Shown: positions 48,336 through 57,022 of the stretch, in pieces
Layout: each line of letters starts with the position of its first letter
How positions within the stretch are numbered: the first letter of the stretch is position 1
Assembly (NCBI RefSeq): GCF_034424625.1
Contig: NZ_CP139976.1
Span: 682,001-746,000 of the forward strand
Reading direction: 5' to 3'
DNA from: Janthinobacterium lividum
Lineage (GTDB): Bacteria > Pseudomonadota > Gammaproteobacteria > Burkholderiales > Burkholderiaceae_D
Length of the DNA stretch: 64,000 nucleotides
Notes under the pieces: generated by a model
What the model saw: only the letters and a program-made list of their open reading frames with translations
Told to the model about the DNA's origin: nothing
Databases searched by the model: none
Translations under genes and position numbers: made by a program

Positions 48336-49670
48336 TTGGCGACTAATCCACAACTTGCTAAAAGTGCAGCGGCCGGTTTCCCTTGGGGACGGCTCTGGTT
48401 TTTGCTTGGCGCATTGGTGGTTTATCGTATCGGTGCTCACGTCCCGGTTCCCGGGATTGACCCGACACAATTAGCCTCGCTGTTCAAGGAGCACGAAGGC
48501 GGCGTCCTGGGCATGTTCAACATGTTCTCGGGCGGTGCCTTGTCTCGTTTTACAGTGTTTGCGCTGGGTATCATGCCTTATATCTCGGCCTCGATCATCA
48601 TGCAATTGCTGTCGATCGTGTCACCGCAGATGGAAGCGTTGAAAAAAGAAGGCGAAGCAGGTCGTCGCAAGATCACCCAGTACACCCGGTATTTCACGGT
48701 TGCCCTGGCACTGTTCCAAGCGTTAGGCATTGCAGTCGCACTGGAGTCGCAAGCTGGTCTGGTGTTGGAACCTGGTCTTGCATTCCGCTTCGTGACGGTC
48801 GTCACTTTGTTGACCGGAACAATGTTTTTGATGTGGTTGGGTGAGCAAATTACCGAGCGTGGCTTGGGGAATGGCATCTCGATCATCATTTTTGCCGGGA
48901 TTGCAGCAGGTCTGCCGTCGGCGTTGGGTGGCTTGTTCACTCAGGTGTCGAATGGTTCGATCGGCAGCTTCAGCGCGATTTTCATCGTGATCCTGGTAGC
49001 ACTGGTAACGTACTTCGTTGTATTCGTTGAACGTGGTCAGCGCAAAATATTGGTCAATTACGCGAAGCGCCAGGTAGGCAACAAGATTTATGGCGGTCAA
49101 ACCAGCCATTTGCCGTTGAAGCTGAACATGGCCGGCGTGATCCCGCCGATCTTTGCTTCTTCGATCATCTTGTTCCCGGCCACTATCGTGGACTGGTTTT
49201 CAAAGGGCGCCGACAACGCTAACCCTGCGGTGCGGTTCTTGAAAGATTTGGCAGCATCGATGGGGCCTGGTGAGCCTATCCATGCGCTGTTGTACGCAGT
49301 GGCGATCGTGTTTTTCTGTTTCTTCTATACAGCGCTGGTCTTTAACAGCAAGGAAACAGCGGATAACTTGAAGAAAAGCGGTGCGTTCATTCCCGGGATC
49401 CGTCCAGGCGAGCAGACAGCCCGTTACATCGACAAGATCCTGACACGCTTGACACTTGCCGGCGCAGTCTACATCACCCTGGTGTGTTTATTGCCGGAAT
49501 TTATGCAAGCCCAGTGGAAAGTACCATTCTATTTCGGCGGTACTTCTTTATTGATTATTGTAGTTGTCACCATGGATTTCATGGCGCAAGTACAGAACTA
49601 CGTGATGTCGCAGCAATATGATTCGCTGCTGCGCAAAGCAAATTTCAAGGGCGGAATTCCGACGCGTTAA
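48336..49670 (+). CDS. secY: Protein translocase subunit SecY (TTG start)
   Basis: 444 residues with ten membrane segments. The start codon is TTG ([17 protein letters not shown] follows), decided by the CGGAG box six to seven bases upstream and by alignment to the usual SecY N-terminus; no closer ATG exists. Plug and lateral gate regions ([31 protein letters not shown]) are intact. It forms the SecYEG channel with SecE and SecG encoded elsewhere. The weak start codon may limit SecY within this highly expressed operon. Confidence 0.98.
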   Translation: MATNPQLAKSAAAGFPWGRLWFLLGALVVYRIGAHVPVPGIDPTQLASLFKEHEGGVLGMFNMFSGGALSRFTVFALGIMPYISASIIMQLLSIVSPQMEALKKEGEAGRRKITQYTRYFTVALALFQALGIAVALESQAGLVLEPGLAFRFVTVVTLLTGTMFLMWLGEQITERGLGNGISIIIFAGIAAGLPSALGGLFTQVSNGSIGSFSAIFIVILVALVTYFVVFVERGQRKILVNYAKRQVGNKIYGGQTSHLPLKLNMAGVIPPIFASSIILFPATIVDWFSKGADNANPAVRFLKDLAASMGPGEPIHALLYAVAIVFFCFFYTALVFNSKETADNLKKSGAFIPGIRPGEQTARYIDKILTRLTLAGAVYITLVCLLPEFMQAQWKVPFYFGGTSLLIIVVVTMDFMAQVQNYVMSQQYDSLLRKANFKGGIPTR

Positions 49671-49688
49671 GCGCGGTAAACATACCGA

Positions 49689-49907
49689 ATGGCAAAAGAC
49701 GACGTCATACAGATGCAGGGCGAGATTCTTGAGAATCTCCCAAATGCAACATTTCGAGTGAAGCTGGAGAACGGACACGTGGTGCTCGGGCATATTTCAG
49801 GTAAAATGCGGATGAACTATATTCGCATTCTCCCTGGAGACAAGGTGACGGTGGAGTTGACGCCGTATGACCTGAGCCGAGCCCGCATTGTGTTCCGTAC
49901 CAAGTAA
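49689..49907 (+). CDS. infA: Translation initiation factor IF-1
   Basis: 72 residues ([20 protein letters not shown]), an OB-fold protein that occupies the A site during initiation. Lies between secY and rpmJ, as in many betaproteobacteria. Confidence 0.98.
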   Translation: MAKDDVIQMQGEILENLPNATFRVKLENGHVVLGHISGKMRMNYIRILPGDKVTVELTPYDLSRARIVFRTK

Positions 49908-49949
49908 CACACTGAATCAAACCAAAGAAGCGAAAGAAAGAGCCCAAAA

Positions 49950-50063
49950 ATGAAAGTTCTCGCATCAGTCAAGCGGATCTGCCGCAACTGCAAGATCATC
50001 AAGCGCAAAGGCGTAGTCCGCGTTATCTGCGTGGAACCACGTCACAAGCAGCGTCAAGGTTAA
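49950..50063 (+). CDS. rpmJ: 50S ribosomal protein L36 (zinc-binding form)
   Basis: 37 residues ([20 protein letters not shown]...). C11, C14, C27 and H32 form the zinc site, so this is the zinc-containing C+ paralogue. ATG at 49,950, stop at 50,061-50,063, 15 bases before rpsM. Confidence 0.97.
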   Translation: MKVLASVKRICRNCKIIKRKGVVRVICVEPRHKQRQG

Positions 50064-50077
50064 TCGAGGAATAACAA

Positions 50078-50443
50078 ATGGCACGTATTGCAGGGGTTAA
50101 TATCCCAAATCATCAGCATACCGTTATCGGCCTGACGGCCATCTACGGTGTGGGCCGTCCACGCGCAGAGAAAATCTGTGCATCGACCGGTGTAGCAACC
50201 AACAAAAAGATCAAAGATCTGGATGACAGCGAACTGGAAAAGCTGCGCGATGAAGTAGGTAAATTCATCGTCGAAGGCGATCTGCGTCGTGAACTGTCCA
50301 TGAACATCAAGCGTTTGATGGATCTGGGTTGCTACCGCGGCATGCGTCATCGTAAGGGTCTGCCTTGCCGTGGCCAGCGTACGCGTACGAACGCACGTAC
50401 CCGCAAGGGACCGCGTAAAGCCGCTCAATCGCTGAAAAAATAA
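50078..50443 (+). CDS. rpsM: 30S ribosomal protein S13
   Basis: 121 residues ([39 protein letters not shown]). It forms head-to-50S bridges and contacts P-site tRNA. First gene of the alpha cluster. Confidence 0.98.
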   Translation: MARIAGVNIPNHQHTVIGLTAIYGVGRPRAEKICASTGVATNKKIKDLDDSELEKLRDEVGKFIVEGDLRRELSMNIKRLMDLGCYRGMRHRKGLPCRGQRTRTNARTRKGPRKAAQSLKK

Positions 50444-50460
50444 TCCGCTAGGGAATAATT

Positions 50461-50865
50461 ATGGCTAAGTCGCAAAATAACGCCGCATCAGCACGCGTGC
50501 GTAAAAAAGTTAAAAAGAACGTCGCTGAAGGCATCGCACATGTCCACGCTTCGTTCAATAACACCATCATTACCATCACCGATCGTCAAGGCAATGCCTT
50601 GTCGTGGGCTACCTCCGGCGGTGCAGGCTTCAAGGGTTCGCGTAAATCGACCCCGTTCGCAGCGCAGGTCGCCGCGGAAGCCGCTGGTAAAGTGGCTGTT
50701 GAGTGTGGCGTGAAGAACCTGGAAGTACGTATCAAGGGCCCAGGTCCTGGTCGTGAATCCGCCGTTCGCGCGCTGAACAACCTGGGCATCAAGATCACCG
50801 AGATCCAGGACGTGACGCCGGTACCGCACAACGGTTGCCGTCCACCGAAACGTCGTCGTATCTAA
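50461..50865 (+). CDS. rpsK: 30S ribosomal protein S11
   Basis: 134 residues ([37 protein letters not shown]). Platform protein near the E-site mRNA. It is followed by a 258-base gap containing a hairpin and a terminator. Confidence 0.98.
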   Translation: MAKSQNNAASARVRKKVKKNVAEGIAHVHASFNNTIITITDRQGNALSWATSGGAGFKGSRKSTPFAAQVAAEAAGKVAVECGVKNLEVRIKGPGPGRESAVRALNNLGIKITEIQDVTPVPHNGCRPPKRRRI

Positions 50866-50880
50866 GATAGTGTTGCAGAG

Positions 50881-50894
50881 GGCGCTTCGGCGCC
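50881..50894 (+). other. UUCG-type hairpin after rpsK
   Basis: GGCGC-TTCG-GCGCC forms a very stable five-base-pair stem with a UUCG tetraloop, 15 bases after the rpsK stop. No T-run follows, so it may protect the 3' end or aid termination at the next hairpin. Confidence 0.7.
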
Positions 50895-50985
50895 AGCTGC
50901 TTTGCTGTCTGTTGTAACTCAGTACAGTTGTGTGAAAACGCTGGAGCAGGGAGCCGGAAACGGTTATACTGCCCGGCTGTTCTTG

Positions 50986-51016
50986 CCTGTCAAATTCTGT
51001 TTGACGGGTTTTTCGT
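50986..51016 (+). terminator. Rho-independent terminator between rpsK and rpsD
   Basis: CCTGTCAAA (50,986-50,994) and TTTGACGGG (51,000-51,008) form a stem (one G-T pair) followed by TTTTTCGTTTTC. A TATACT box at 50,965-50,970 lies just upstream, so the hairpin may either end the rpsM-rpsK transcript or attenuate a new one entering rpsD. Confidence 0.8.
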
Positions 51017-51123
51017 TTTCAGCCACCGTCTGATTGAAACCAAATCAGACTAGCGCCTAACCGCATCAGTGTGTTTGATCATGCATGTGGCTGGGGCGTT
51101 ATCATTTAAAAAAAGGAAGTATC

Positions 51124-51747
51124 GTGGCACGTTATATCGGACCTAAAGCAAAACTTTCCCGCCGTGAAGGTACAGACCTGTTCCTGAAGAGCGCACGTCG
51201 CTCGCTGGACAGCAAGTGCAAACTGGACGTCAAGCCAGGCCAACACGGTGTCAAATCCGGCGCCCGCACCTCGGACTACGGTAACCAACTGCGCGAAAAG
51301 CAAAAAGTCAAGCGCATGTACGGCGTGCTGGAACGTCAATTCCGCCGCTACTTCGCTGAAGCAGACCGTCGTAAAGGCAACACCGGCGAAACGCTGTTGA
51401 AGTTGCTGGAAACGCGTCTGGACAACGTTTGCTACCGCATGGGCTTTGGCTCGACCCGCGCTGAAGCGCGTCAATTGGTCAGCCACAAAGCGTTCACCGT
51501 GAACGGTATCGTTGTGAACATCGCTTCGTACGCAGTCAAAGTTGGCGACATCGTTGCTGTTCGTGAAAAATCGAAAAAGCAAGTGCGTATCGTTGAAGCA
51601 CTGTCGCTGGCTGAACAAGTTGGTATGCCTAGCTGGGTTTCGGTTGATGCCAAGAAAATGGAAGGTACTTTCAAGTCCCTGCCAGAGCGTAACGAAATCG
51701 CTAACGACGTCAACGAATCGCTGATCGTCGAGCTGTACTCGCGTTAA
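51124..51747 (+). CDS. rpsD: 30S ribosomal protein S4 (GTG start)
   Basis: 207 residues starting with GTG at 51,124 ([17 protein letters not shown] follows); AAAGGAAGTATC supports it and the earlier in-frame ATG at 51,085 does not fit the family start. S4 nucleates the 30S body and in E. coli represses the alpha operon. It is separated from rpsK by a terminator. Confidence 0.98.
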   Translation: MARYIGPKAKLSRREGTDLFLKSARRSLDSKCKLDVKPGQHGVKSGARTSDYGNQLREKQKVKRMYGVLERQFRRYFAEADRRKGNTGETLLKLLETRLDNVCYRMGFGSTRAEARQLVSHKAFTVNGIVVNIASYAVKVGDIVAVREKSKKQVRIVEALSLAEQVGMPSWVSVDAKKMEGTFKSLPERNEIANDVNESLIVELYSR

Positions 51748-51766
51748 TAGCAGTTAGCACCATCAC

Positions 51767-51798
51767 CGCCCACTCGTTTTCTTTCGGGTGGGCGTTTT
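51767..51798 (+). terminator. Rho-independent terminator between rpsD and rpoA
   Basis: CGCCCACTCG (51,767-51,776) pairs with CGGGTGGGCG (51,785-51,794) with one wobble and is followed by TTTT, 20 bases after rpsD. It would cap or attenuate rpoA transcription from upstream. Confidence 0.85.
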
Positions 51799-51855
51799 AC
51801 TAATGCCATCAGCCTTATCGGTGTAATGAGCCGAGGGTATTGAAAAGGACATTTC

Positions 51856-52833
51856 ATGCAAAACAGTTTGTTGAAGCCACGTATTATCGATGTTGAAGCT
51901 CTCGGTGCAGGTCACGCCAAGGTCGTGATGGAACCGTTCGAGCGCGGCTATGGCCACACATTGGGTAACGCGTTGCGCCGCGTTCTGCTGTCGTCGATGG
52001 TAGGCTACGCGCCGACCGAAGTGACGATCGCTGGCGTCGTCCACGAATATTCCTCCCTCGATGGCGTGCAAGAAGACGTCGTCGATCTGTTGCTGAACTT
52101 GAAGGGTGTGGTTTTCAAAGTCCACAACCGCGATTCGGTAACCCTGACCCTGAAAAAAGAAGGCGAAGGCGCCATCCTGGCCTCCGATATCGACCTGCCG
52201 CATGACGTCGAACTGATCAACCCTGACCACGTGATCGCCCACCTGACCGCTGGTGGCAAGCTGGACATGCAGATCAAGGTTGAAAAAGGCCGCGGCTACG
52301 TTCCTGGTAACGTGCGTCGCCTGTCCGAAGACACGAACAAGACCATCGGCCGCATCATCCTGGATGCGTCGTTCTCGCCAGTGCGCCGCGTATCGTACTT
52401 CGTTGAATCGGCCCGCGTTGAACAGCGTACCGACCTGGACAAGCTGATCATCAACATCGAAACCAACGGCGTGATCTCGCCGGAAGAAGCGATCCGCCAG
52501 TCGGCCCGCGTCCTGGTGGACCAGTTGAATGTGTTCGCTGCCCTGGAAGGCACGGAAGCCGCCGCCGAAGCGCCATCGCGCGCTCCGCTGGTCGATCCTA
52601 TCCTGTTGCGTCCAGTCGACGACCTGGAGTTGACCGTGCGTTCGGCGAACTGCCTGAAAGCGGAAAACATCTACTACATCGGCGACCTGATCCAACGTTC
52701 GGAAAACGAACTGCTGAAAACGCCAAATCTGGGCCGCAAGTCCCTGAACGAAATCAAGGAAGTGCTGGCATCGCGCGGCTTGACCTTGGGCATGAAGCTG
52801 GAAAACTGGCCGCCTGCCGGCCTGGAAAAGTAA
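51856..52833 (+). CDS. rpoA: DNA-directed RNA polymerase subunit alpha
   Basis: 325 residues: N-terminal assembly domain ([18 protein letters not shown]) and C-terminal domain with the 265-region and HhH helix ([18 protein letters not shown]) that contacts UP elements and activators. ATG at 51,856 after AAAAGGACATTTC. Intrinsic terminators lie on both sides, so its expression is probably set by its own leader. Confidence 0.98.
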   Translation: MQNSLLKPRIIDVEALGAGHAKVVMEPFERGYGHTLGNALRRVLLSSMVGYAPTEVTIAGVVHEYSSLDGVQEDVVDLLLNLKGVVFKVHNRDSVTLTLKKEGEGAILASDIDLPHDVELINPDHVIAHLTAGGKLDMQIKVEKGRGYVPGNVRRLSEDTNKTIGRIILDASFSPVRRVSYFVESARVEQRTDLDKLIINIETNGVISPEEAIRQSARVLVDQLNVFAALEGTEAAAEAPSRAPLVDPILLRPVDDLELTVRSANCLKAENIYYIGDLIQRSENELLKTPNLGRKSLNEIKEVLASRGLTLGMKLENWPPAGLEK

Positions 52834-52861
52834 TCGCAGTAAAAGCAAGTTGTAGCAAACT

Positions 52862-52892
52862 GCCTGGGACAGGTGTCCCAGGCTTTTATTTT
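52862..52892 (+). terminator. Rho-independent terminator between rpoA and rplQ
   Basis: GCCTGGGACA (52,862-52,871) and TGTCCCAGGC (52,874-52,883) are a near-continuous ten-base inverted repeat followed by TTTTATTTT, 28 bases after rpoA. Confidence 0.93.
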
Positions 52893-52981
52893 GTAGTACC
52901 AAACCGGTCCGCGGCTGTAAGGGGTTTCCCACTCAGCTGATCGAAGAACTGGAATTTAAACACTCACCGAAAGGATTTATC

Positions 52982-53374
52982 ATGCGTCACGGTCACGGCC
53001 TCCGTAAACTGAATCGTACCTCGTCCCACCGTCTGGCAATGCTGCGCAACATGACAGTATCGCTGCTGCGTCACGAAGCGATCAAAACCACCCTGCCAAA
53101 AGCAAAAGAACTGCGCCGCGTTGTCGAGCCAATTCTGACCCTGGGCAAAACCGACTCCCTGGCAAACAAGCGTCTGGCCTTCAACCGCCTGCGCGACCGT
53201 GAAATGGTCGTCAAACTGTTCGCTGAACTGGGCCCACGTTTCGCCAACCGTAACGGTGGTTATGTGCGTATCCTGAAAATGGGTTTCCGCGTCGGCGATA
53301 ACGCTCCTATGGCGTTCGTTGAACTGATGGATCGTCCAGATACGACCGAAGCAGTTGAAGTTGCTGGCGAGTAA
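52982..53374 (+). CDS. rplQ: 50S ribosomal protein L17
   Basis: 130 residues ([20 protein letters not shown]). It sits near the tunnel exit and closes the alpha cluster. AAAGGATTTATC precedes the ATG. Confidence 0.98.
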   Translation: MRHGHGLRKLNRTSSHRLAMLRNMTVSLLRHEAIKTTLPKAKELRRVVEPILTLGKTDSLANKRLAFNRLRDREMVVKLFAELGPRFANRNGGYVRILKMGFRVGDNAPMAFVELMDRPDTTEAVEVAGE

Positions 53375-53394
53375 TCCCAGTAATTGCTTCAATG

Positions 53395-53424
53395 AAAGCC
53401 AGGCCTAGCCTGGCTTTTTTGTTT
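53395..53424 (+). terminator. Terminator after rplQ
   Basis: AAAGCCAGG and CCTGGCTTTTTT flank a CCTAG centre and end in a T-run, 20 bases after the rplQ stop. It closes the ribosomal block. Confidence 0.92.
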
Positions 53425-53530
53425 TCTGCTGCAGCTATCCTTGCTGCGGTGTACTATTCTTCTTTCGCGCCGGCCCTGCAGCCACTGCACGCCCCGCGCG
53501 TCCTCTGTCGAATGGTTGAAAAGGTAGTTC

Positions 53531-55477
53531 ATGTCCCGTTTCCCCTCCAGCGCCACCGCGCGCGCCGCTCCCCTACATCAACTGCTGATCTGGTTTGCCA
53601 CCTGTTTGCTGCTGGCCATGGCCGTCTTTGGCGCGGGTCAAGCCCGCGCCGACGATGAATTCCTCGACCCCGAGCTGGCCTTCAAGTTTTCCGCCCGCAT
53701 GCAGGATCCGGCCACCATCGCCGTCACGTATGTGATTGCAGATGGCTACTATATGTACCACGAGCGCTTCAAGTTCGAGGCCGTGGGCGCCAAGCTGGGC
53801 ACGCCGGTGTATCCGGCTGGCAAGGTCAAGTTCGACGATACCTTCCAGAAGAACGTGGAAACCTTCCGCAAGACCCTCACCATCACGATTCCCGTGGAAG
53901 CTGCCGGGCCGTTTACCTTGAAAGCGACGGGACAGGGCTGCTCCGACAAGGGCCTGTGCTATGCGCCGCAGGATGCGACAGCCCAGCTGGTGGGCGGTGG
54001 CGGCGGCCAGAGCATGGCGCCGGGCGGCTTGCCGTCGAAGTTTGCCCTGCCGGCCGCGCCCGCAGTCGACACGGCGGCCGTCAACGGCCCGCAGGCGCAA
54101 GCGTCGCCTGGCGTGTCCGTGATGAGCATTCCGCAGGCCGACATCACCAGCACGCCCGAGCCGGTCGCGGCGGCGCCCGTGGCGGCAAGCCCCGCGCCCG
54201 CGCAAAGCGAGATGGGCAAGATCGAAGCGGCCCTGAAGGGCGGCAAGCTGCTCGTCATCGTGCCCCTGTTCATGCTGCTGGGCCTGGGCCTCGCATTTAC
54301 GCCGTGCGTGCTGCCGATGGTACCGATTTTGTCGTCGATCATCATCGGCGATGGCGGAAAGGTCAGCCGCTCACGCGGCTTGTTGCTGTCGCTGACGTAC
54401 GCGCTGGGCATGGCCATCGTCTACACGGCGCTGGGCGTGGCGGCCGGTCTGGCGGGCGAAGGCTTGGCGGCCCAGCTGCAGAACCCGTGGGTGCTGGGTT
54501 TCTTTGCCTTGTTGATGGCGGGCCTGGCGCTGTCGATGTTCGGCTTGTATGAACTGCAAGTGCCGGCTTTCCTGCAAGGCAAGCTGACGTCCGTATCGAA
54601 CCAGCAATCTTCGGGCCGCCTGGCGGGCGTGTTCGTCATGGGCGCCATTTCCGCCCTGATCGTGGGTCCATGCGTGGCCGCGCCGCTGGCCGGCGCCTTG
54701 CTGTACATCAGCCAGACGCGCGACGTCGTCATCGGCGGCAGCGCCCTGTTTGCCATGGCGGTGGGCATGAGCGTGCCTTTGCTGCTGGTGGGCGTGTCGG
54801 CTGGCACCTTGCTGCCCCGTGCCGGCGCCTGGATGGATGCCGTCAAGCGCTTCTTTGGCGTGCTGCAACTGGGCGTGGCCTGGTGGCTCGTCTCGCCCGT
54901 GCTGCCGGGCGCCGTGCAGATGCTGGGCTGGATGGTCTTGTTCGTCGGCTATGGCATGTATTTGTTGGTGGGCAAGAGCGGCGCGAAGAACGCCTGGGTA
55001 GCCAAGGCCTTCGGCCTCGTGTTTGCCTTGCTGGGCGCGATGCAATTGGTGGGTGTCGCCAGCGGTGGCCGCGACCCGCTGGCACCGCTGGCCCACCTGG
55101 GCGGCGGGCAGGTGCATGCCCAACCGTTTACGCGCGTGAAGACCGTGGCGCAGCTGGACGCGGCGCTGGCGCAGCTCAATGGCAAGCCGGCCCTGCTGGA
55201 CTTTTATGCGGACTGGTGCGTGTCGTGCATCGAGATGGAAAAACTGACCTTCGTCGATCCCTCCGTGCGCGAGAAGATGGGGCAAGCCGTGCTGCTGCAA
55301 GTGGACGTGACGGCCAATGATGCGGACGACAAGGCCATGCTGAAACGTTTCCAGCTGTTCGGCCCGCCGGGCATCATCATGTTCAACCAGCAAGGGCAGG
55401 AAATTGCCCAGTCGCGCGTGATCGGCTTCCAGAATGCAGCCACCTTCCTGGCCTCCTTGCGCAAGCTCGACGAGTAG
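53531..55477 (+). CDS. dsbD: Thiol:disulfide interchange protein DsbD
   Basis: 648 residues. Signal peptide to about residue 41 (AMAVFGAGQARA), then the N-terminal domain with GCSDKGLCYAP (C137, C143), eight membrane helices with the electron-relay cysteines C259 (FTPCVLPM) and C381 (GPCVAAPL), and a C-terminal thioredoxin domain with DWCVSCIEM (C563, C566). DsbD moves electrons from cytoplasmic thioredoxin to periplasmic DsbC/CcmG, which keeps disulfide isomerase and cytochrome c assembly reduced. A Pro/Ala-rich linker (about 160-230) joins domain 1 to the membrane part. No cutA gene precedes it. Confidence 0.97.
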   Translation: MSRFPSSATARAAPLHQLLIWFATCLLLAMAVFGAGQARADDEFLDPELAFKFSARMQDPATIAVTYVIADGYYMYHERFKFEAVGAKLGTPVYPAGKVKFDDTFQKNVETFRKTLTITIPVEAAGPFTLKATGQGCSDKGLCYAPQDATAQLVGGGGGQSMAPGGLPSKFALPAAPAVDTAAVNGPQAQASPGVSVMSIPQADITSTPEPVAAAPVAASPAPAQSEMGKIEAALKGGKLLVIVPLFMLLGLGLAFTPCVLPMVPILSSIIIGDGGKVSRSRGLLLSLTYALGMAIVYTALGVAAGLAGEGLAAQLQNPWVLGFFALLMAGLALSMFGLYELQVPAFLQGKLTSVSNQQSSGRLAGVFVMGAISALIVGPCVAAPLAGALLYISQTRDVVIGGSALFAMAVGMSVPLLLVGVSAGTLLPRAGAWMDAVKRFFGVLQLGVAWWLVSPVLPGAVQMLGWMVLFVGYGMYLLVGKSGAKNAWVAKAFGLVFALLGAMQLVGVASGGRDPLAPLAHLGGGQVHAQPFTRVKTVAQLDAALAQLNGKPALLDFYADWCVSCIEMEKLTFVDPSVREKMGQAVLLQVDVTANDADDKAMLKRFQLFGPPGIIMFNQQGQEIAQSRVIGFQNAATFLASLRKLDE

Positions 55478-55486
55478 GTCGGGTAG

Positions 55487-55517
55487 GTCGGGTTAGCCCG
55501 TGAGGGCGTAACCCGAC
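55487..55517. repeat. Palindromic repeat unit A (GTCGGGTTA / TAACCCGAC)
   Basis: Perfect nine-base inverted arms with a 13-base GC-rich centre, nine bases after the dsbD stop. Similar GTCGG(A/G)TTA ... TAA(T/C)CCGAC units are scattered in many proteobacterial genomes. It could act as a terminator between dsbD and the convergent gene. Confidence 0.85.
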
Positions 55518-55541
55518 ACCACCATACACGCCAACAAAGTT

Positions 55542-55573
55542 GTCGGATTACGGGCCTGCGGACCTAATCCGAC
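55542..55573. repeat. Palindromic repeat unit B (GTCGGATTA / TAATCCGAC)
   Basis: Perfect nine-base inverted arms, differing from unit A by one arm base. It directly abuts the stop codon of the Spy/CpxP-like gene (TTA at 55,574-55,576), so the repeat inserted at, or forms, the gene end. Confidence 0.87.
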
Positions 55574-56107
55574 TTACCCGGCTTTCGGCTGCTGATGCAT
55601 GCCATGGTGGCCGCCGCGATGGCCGCCGTGCTTGCCGCCAGGCACGCTGTCATCAAACACTTTCTTTTGCTCCGGCGTCAGCACGGCGTAGAAGGTTTTC
55701 AGCGAGGCCAGACGGCTTTCCTGGCTGGCGATGCGTTCCTTCGACATGGCGATCCATTGCTCCATGCGTTCCGGCGCCGACAGCTTGGCGATCGCTTCGC
55801 GCTTGGCCTTCCAGTCACCCATCGGTTTTTTCGGCGCGTTGGCGGCCGTGAATGTGGCCCAGGCCGGTTCCTGCGCGGCCGTCAGCTTCAGCTTGTCATG
55901 CAGGCGGGCCTGGTACTTGGCCATGCGCTCGGCAGGATTGCCGCCGCGGTGCTGGCCGCGGTGGCCATCGTGTTGCATCTTGGTACTGGCGGCAGGCGCG
56001 CTGGCGGCCGCTTCCTGGGCGTGGACGGTCAGCGATGCCGCACCCATGCCGAGTACGCTCATGGCGATGATCAAGTTCTTGCGCAAGGTTGTCATTGAGG
56101 CGTTCAT
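55574..56107 (-). CDS. Spy/CpxP-like periplasmic protein (LTxxQ motif)
   Basis: 177 residues from the ATG at 56,107 (AAGGAATCCAG upstream). Signal peptide about 1-30 (ending VHAQ), then a helical, His/Arg/Gly-rich body with LKLTAAQEPAW and VLTPEQKKVFDD, the paired LTxxQ motifs of the CpxP/Spy/ZraP family; His-rich ends (HGGHRGGHHGMH) may bind metal. Family members are periplasmic chaperones or stress-feedback proteins. It is divergent from an OmpR/EnvZ-like system plus RND pump, which probably regulates it. Confidence 0.85.
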   Translation of the reverse strand: MNASMTTLRKNLIIAMSVLGMGAASLTVHAQEAAASAPAASTKMQHDGHRGQHRGGNPAERMAKYQARLHDKLKLTAAQEPAWATFTAANAPKKPMGDWKAKREAIAKLSAPERMEQWIAMSKERIASQESRLASLKTFYAVLTPEQKKVFDDSVPGGKHGGHRGGHHGMHQQPKAG

Positions 56108-56203
56108 CTGGATTCCTTTGTAAAAGTGAGGGATGTACATGTTGCTGCACATGAATCCATGTTGGACGCGCCATGTTTCCCCGAAGTGTCCGCTGCCAGA
56201 CAG

Positions 56204-56252
56204 TTTGTATCTATATGTTTCTTCGGGTCTTCTATATACAAGACGATACAAA
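56204..56252. promoter_or_regulatory. Candidate operator in the spy-like / regulator divergent region
   Basis: Inverted TTTGTATC (56,204-56,211) and GATACAAA (56,245-56,252) enclose an AT-rich 33-base segment with two TATATA-like elements. It lies centrally between two divergent genes, one for a response regulator, so it is a natural candidate for that regulator's binding sites and promoters. Confidence 0.45.
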
Positions 56253-56293
56253 TGCGTTGTGCAAGGGCGGGGGAAGTGGGGATAATTCGTACC

Positions 56294-57022
56294 ATGGAAC
56301 CCACTTCTACAATTCTCATCGTCGACGACGACCGCGATATCCGCAGCTTGCTGGCGGACTACCTGGAAACGAACGCCTACCGCACCCTGGGTGCGGCGGA
56401 TGGCACGGCCATGTGGAAAATCCTCGATGAAACGCGACCCGACCTGATCGTGCTCGACTTGAACCTGCCTGGCGATGACGGCCTGACCTTGTGCCGCAAG
56501 CTGCGCGCCCAATCGACCGTGCCGGTGATCATGTTGACGGCGCGCAACGAGCCGCTGGATCGCATCCTGGGCCTGGAAATGGGCGCCGACGATTACTTGC
56601 CGAAACCGTTCGAGCCCCGCGAATTGCTGGCGCGCATACGCAGCGTGCTGCGCCGCAGCCATGCTATGCCGTCGAACGTGCCGTCGGACAAGGCGCAGCA
56701 AATCCGCTTTTCCGGCTGGACGCTGGACCTGACGGCGCGCCACCTGCTCAATCCCAGCGGCCTGGTGATCATGCTGTCGGGCGCGGAATTCCGCTTGCTG
56801 CGCGTCTTCCTGGAACACCCGAACCGCGTGCTCAACCGCGACCAGCTGCTGAATCTGACGCAGGGCCGCGACGCCGATCCGTTCGACCGCTCGATCGATA
56901 TCCAGATCAGCCGTCTGCGGCAAAAGCTCGGTGAAGATGCCCGCTTGCCGCAAATTATCAAGACCGTGCGCAACGGCGGCTACGTGCTGGCTGGCCAGGT
57001 CAATGTGGAGCCGCACGCGTGA
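56294..57022 (+). CDS. OmpR-family response regulator (efflux/envelope stress)
   Basis: 242 residues from the ATG at 56,294; an in-frame ATG at 56,252 would overlap the candidate operator. Receiver with D55 phosphoacceptor (VLDLNLPGDDG) and KPFEPREL, then an OmpR winged helix (NRVLNRDQLLNLTQGRDADP). Sequence features are nearest OmpR among the classical members. Ends overlapping the kinase start by four bases (GTGA). The next genes are an RND adaptor and pump, so it most likely controls efflux and the divergent Spy-like gene. Confidence 0.92.
   Translation: MEPTSTILIVDDDRDIRSLLADYLETNAYRTLGAADGTAMWKILDETRPDLIVLDLNLPGDDGLTLCRKLRAQSTVPVIMLTARNEPLDRILGLEMGADDYLPKPFEPRELLARIRSVLRRSHAMPSNVPSDKAQQIRFSGWTLDLTARHLLNPSGLVIMLSGAEFRLLRVFLEHPNRVLNRDQLLNLTQGRDADPFDRSIDIQISRLRQKLGEDARLPQIIKTVRNGGYVLAGQVNVEPHA

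Noticed and set aside
53392..53658. Short frame with signal-like start between rplQ and dsbD (possible cutA remnant)
   Set aside because: Its start lies in the rplQ terminator and most of it overlaps dsbD in another frame; no CutA motif is present.
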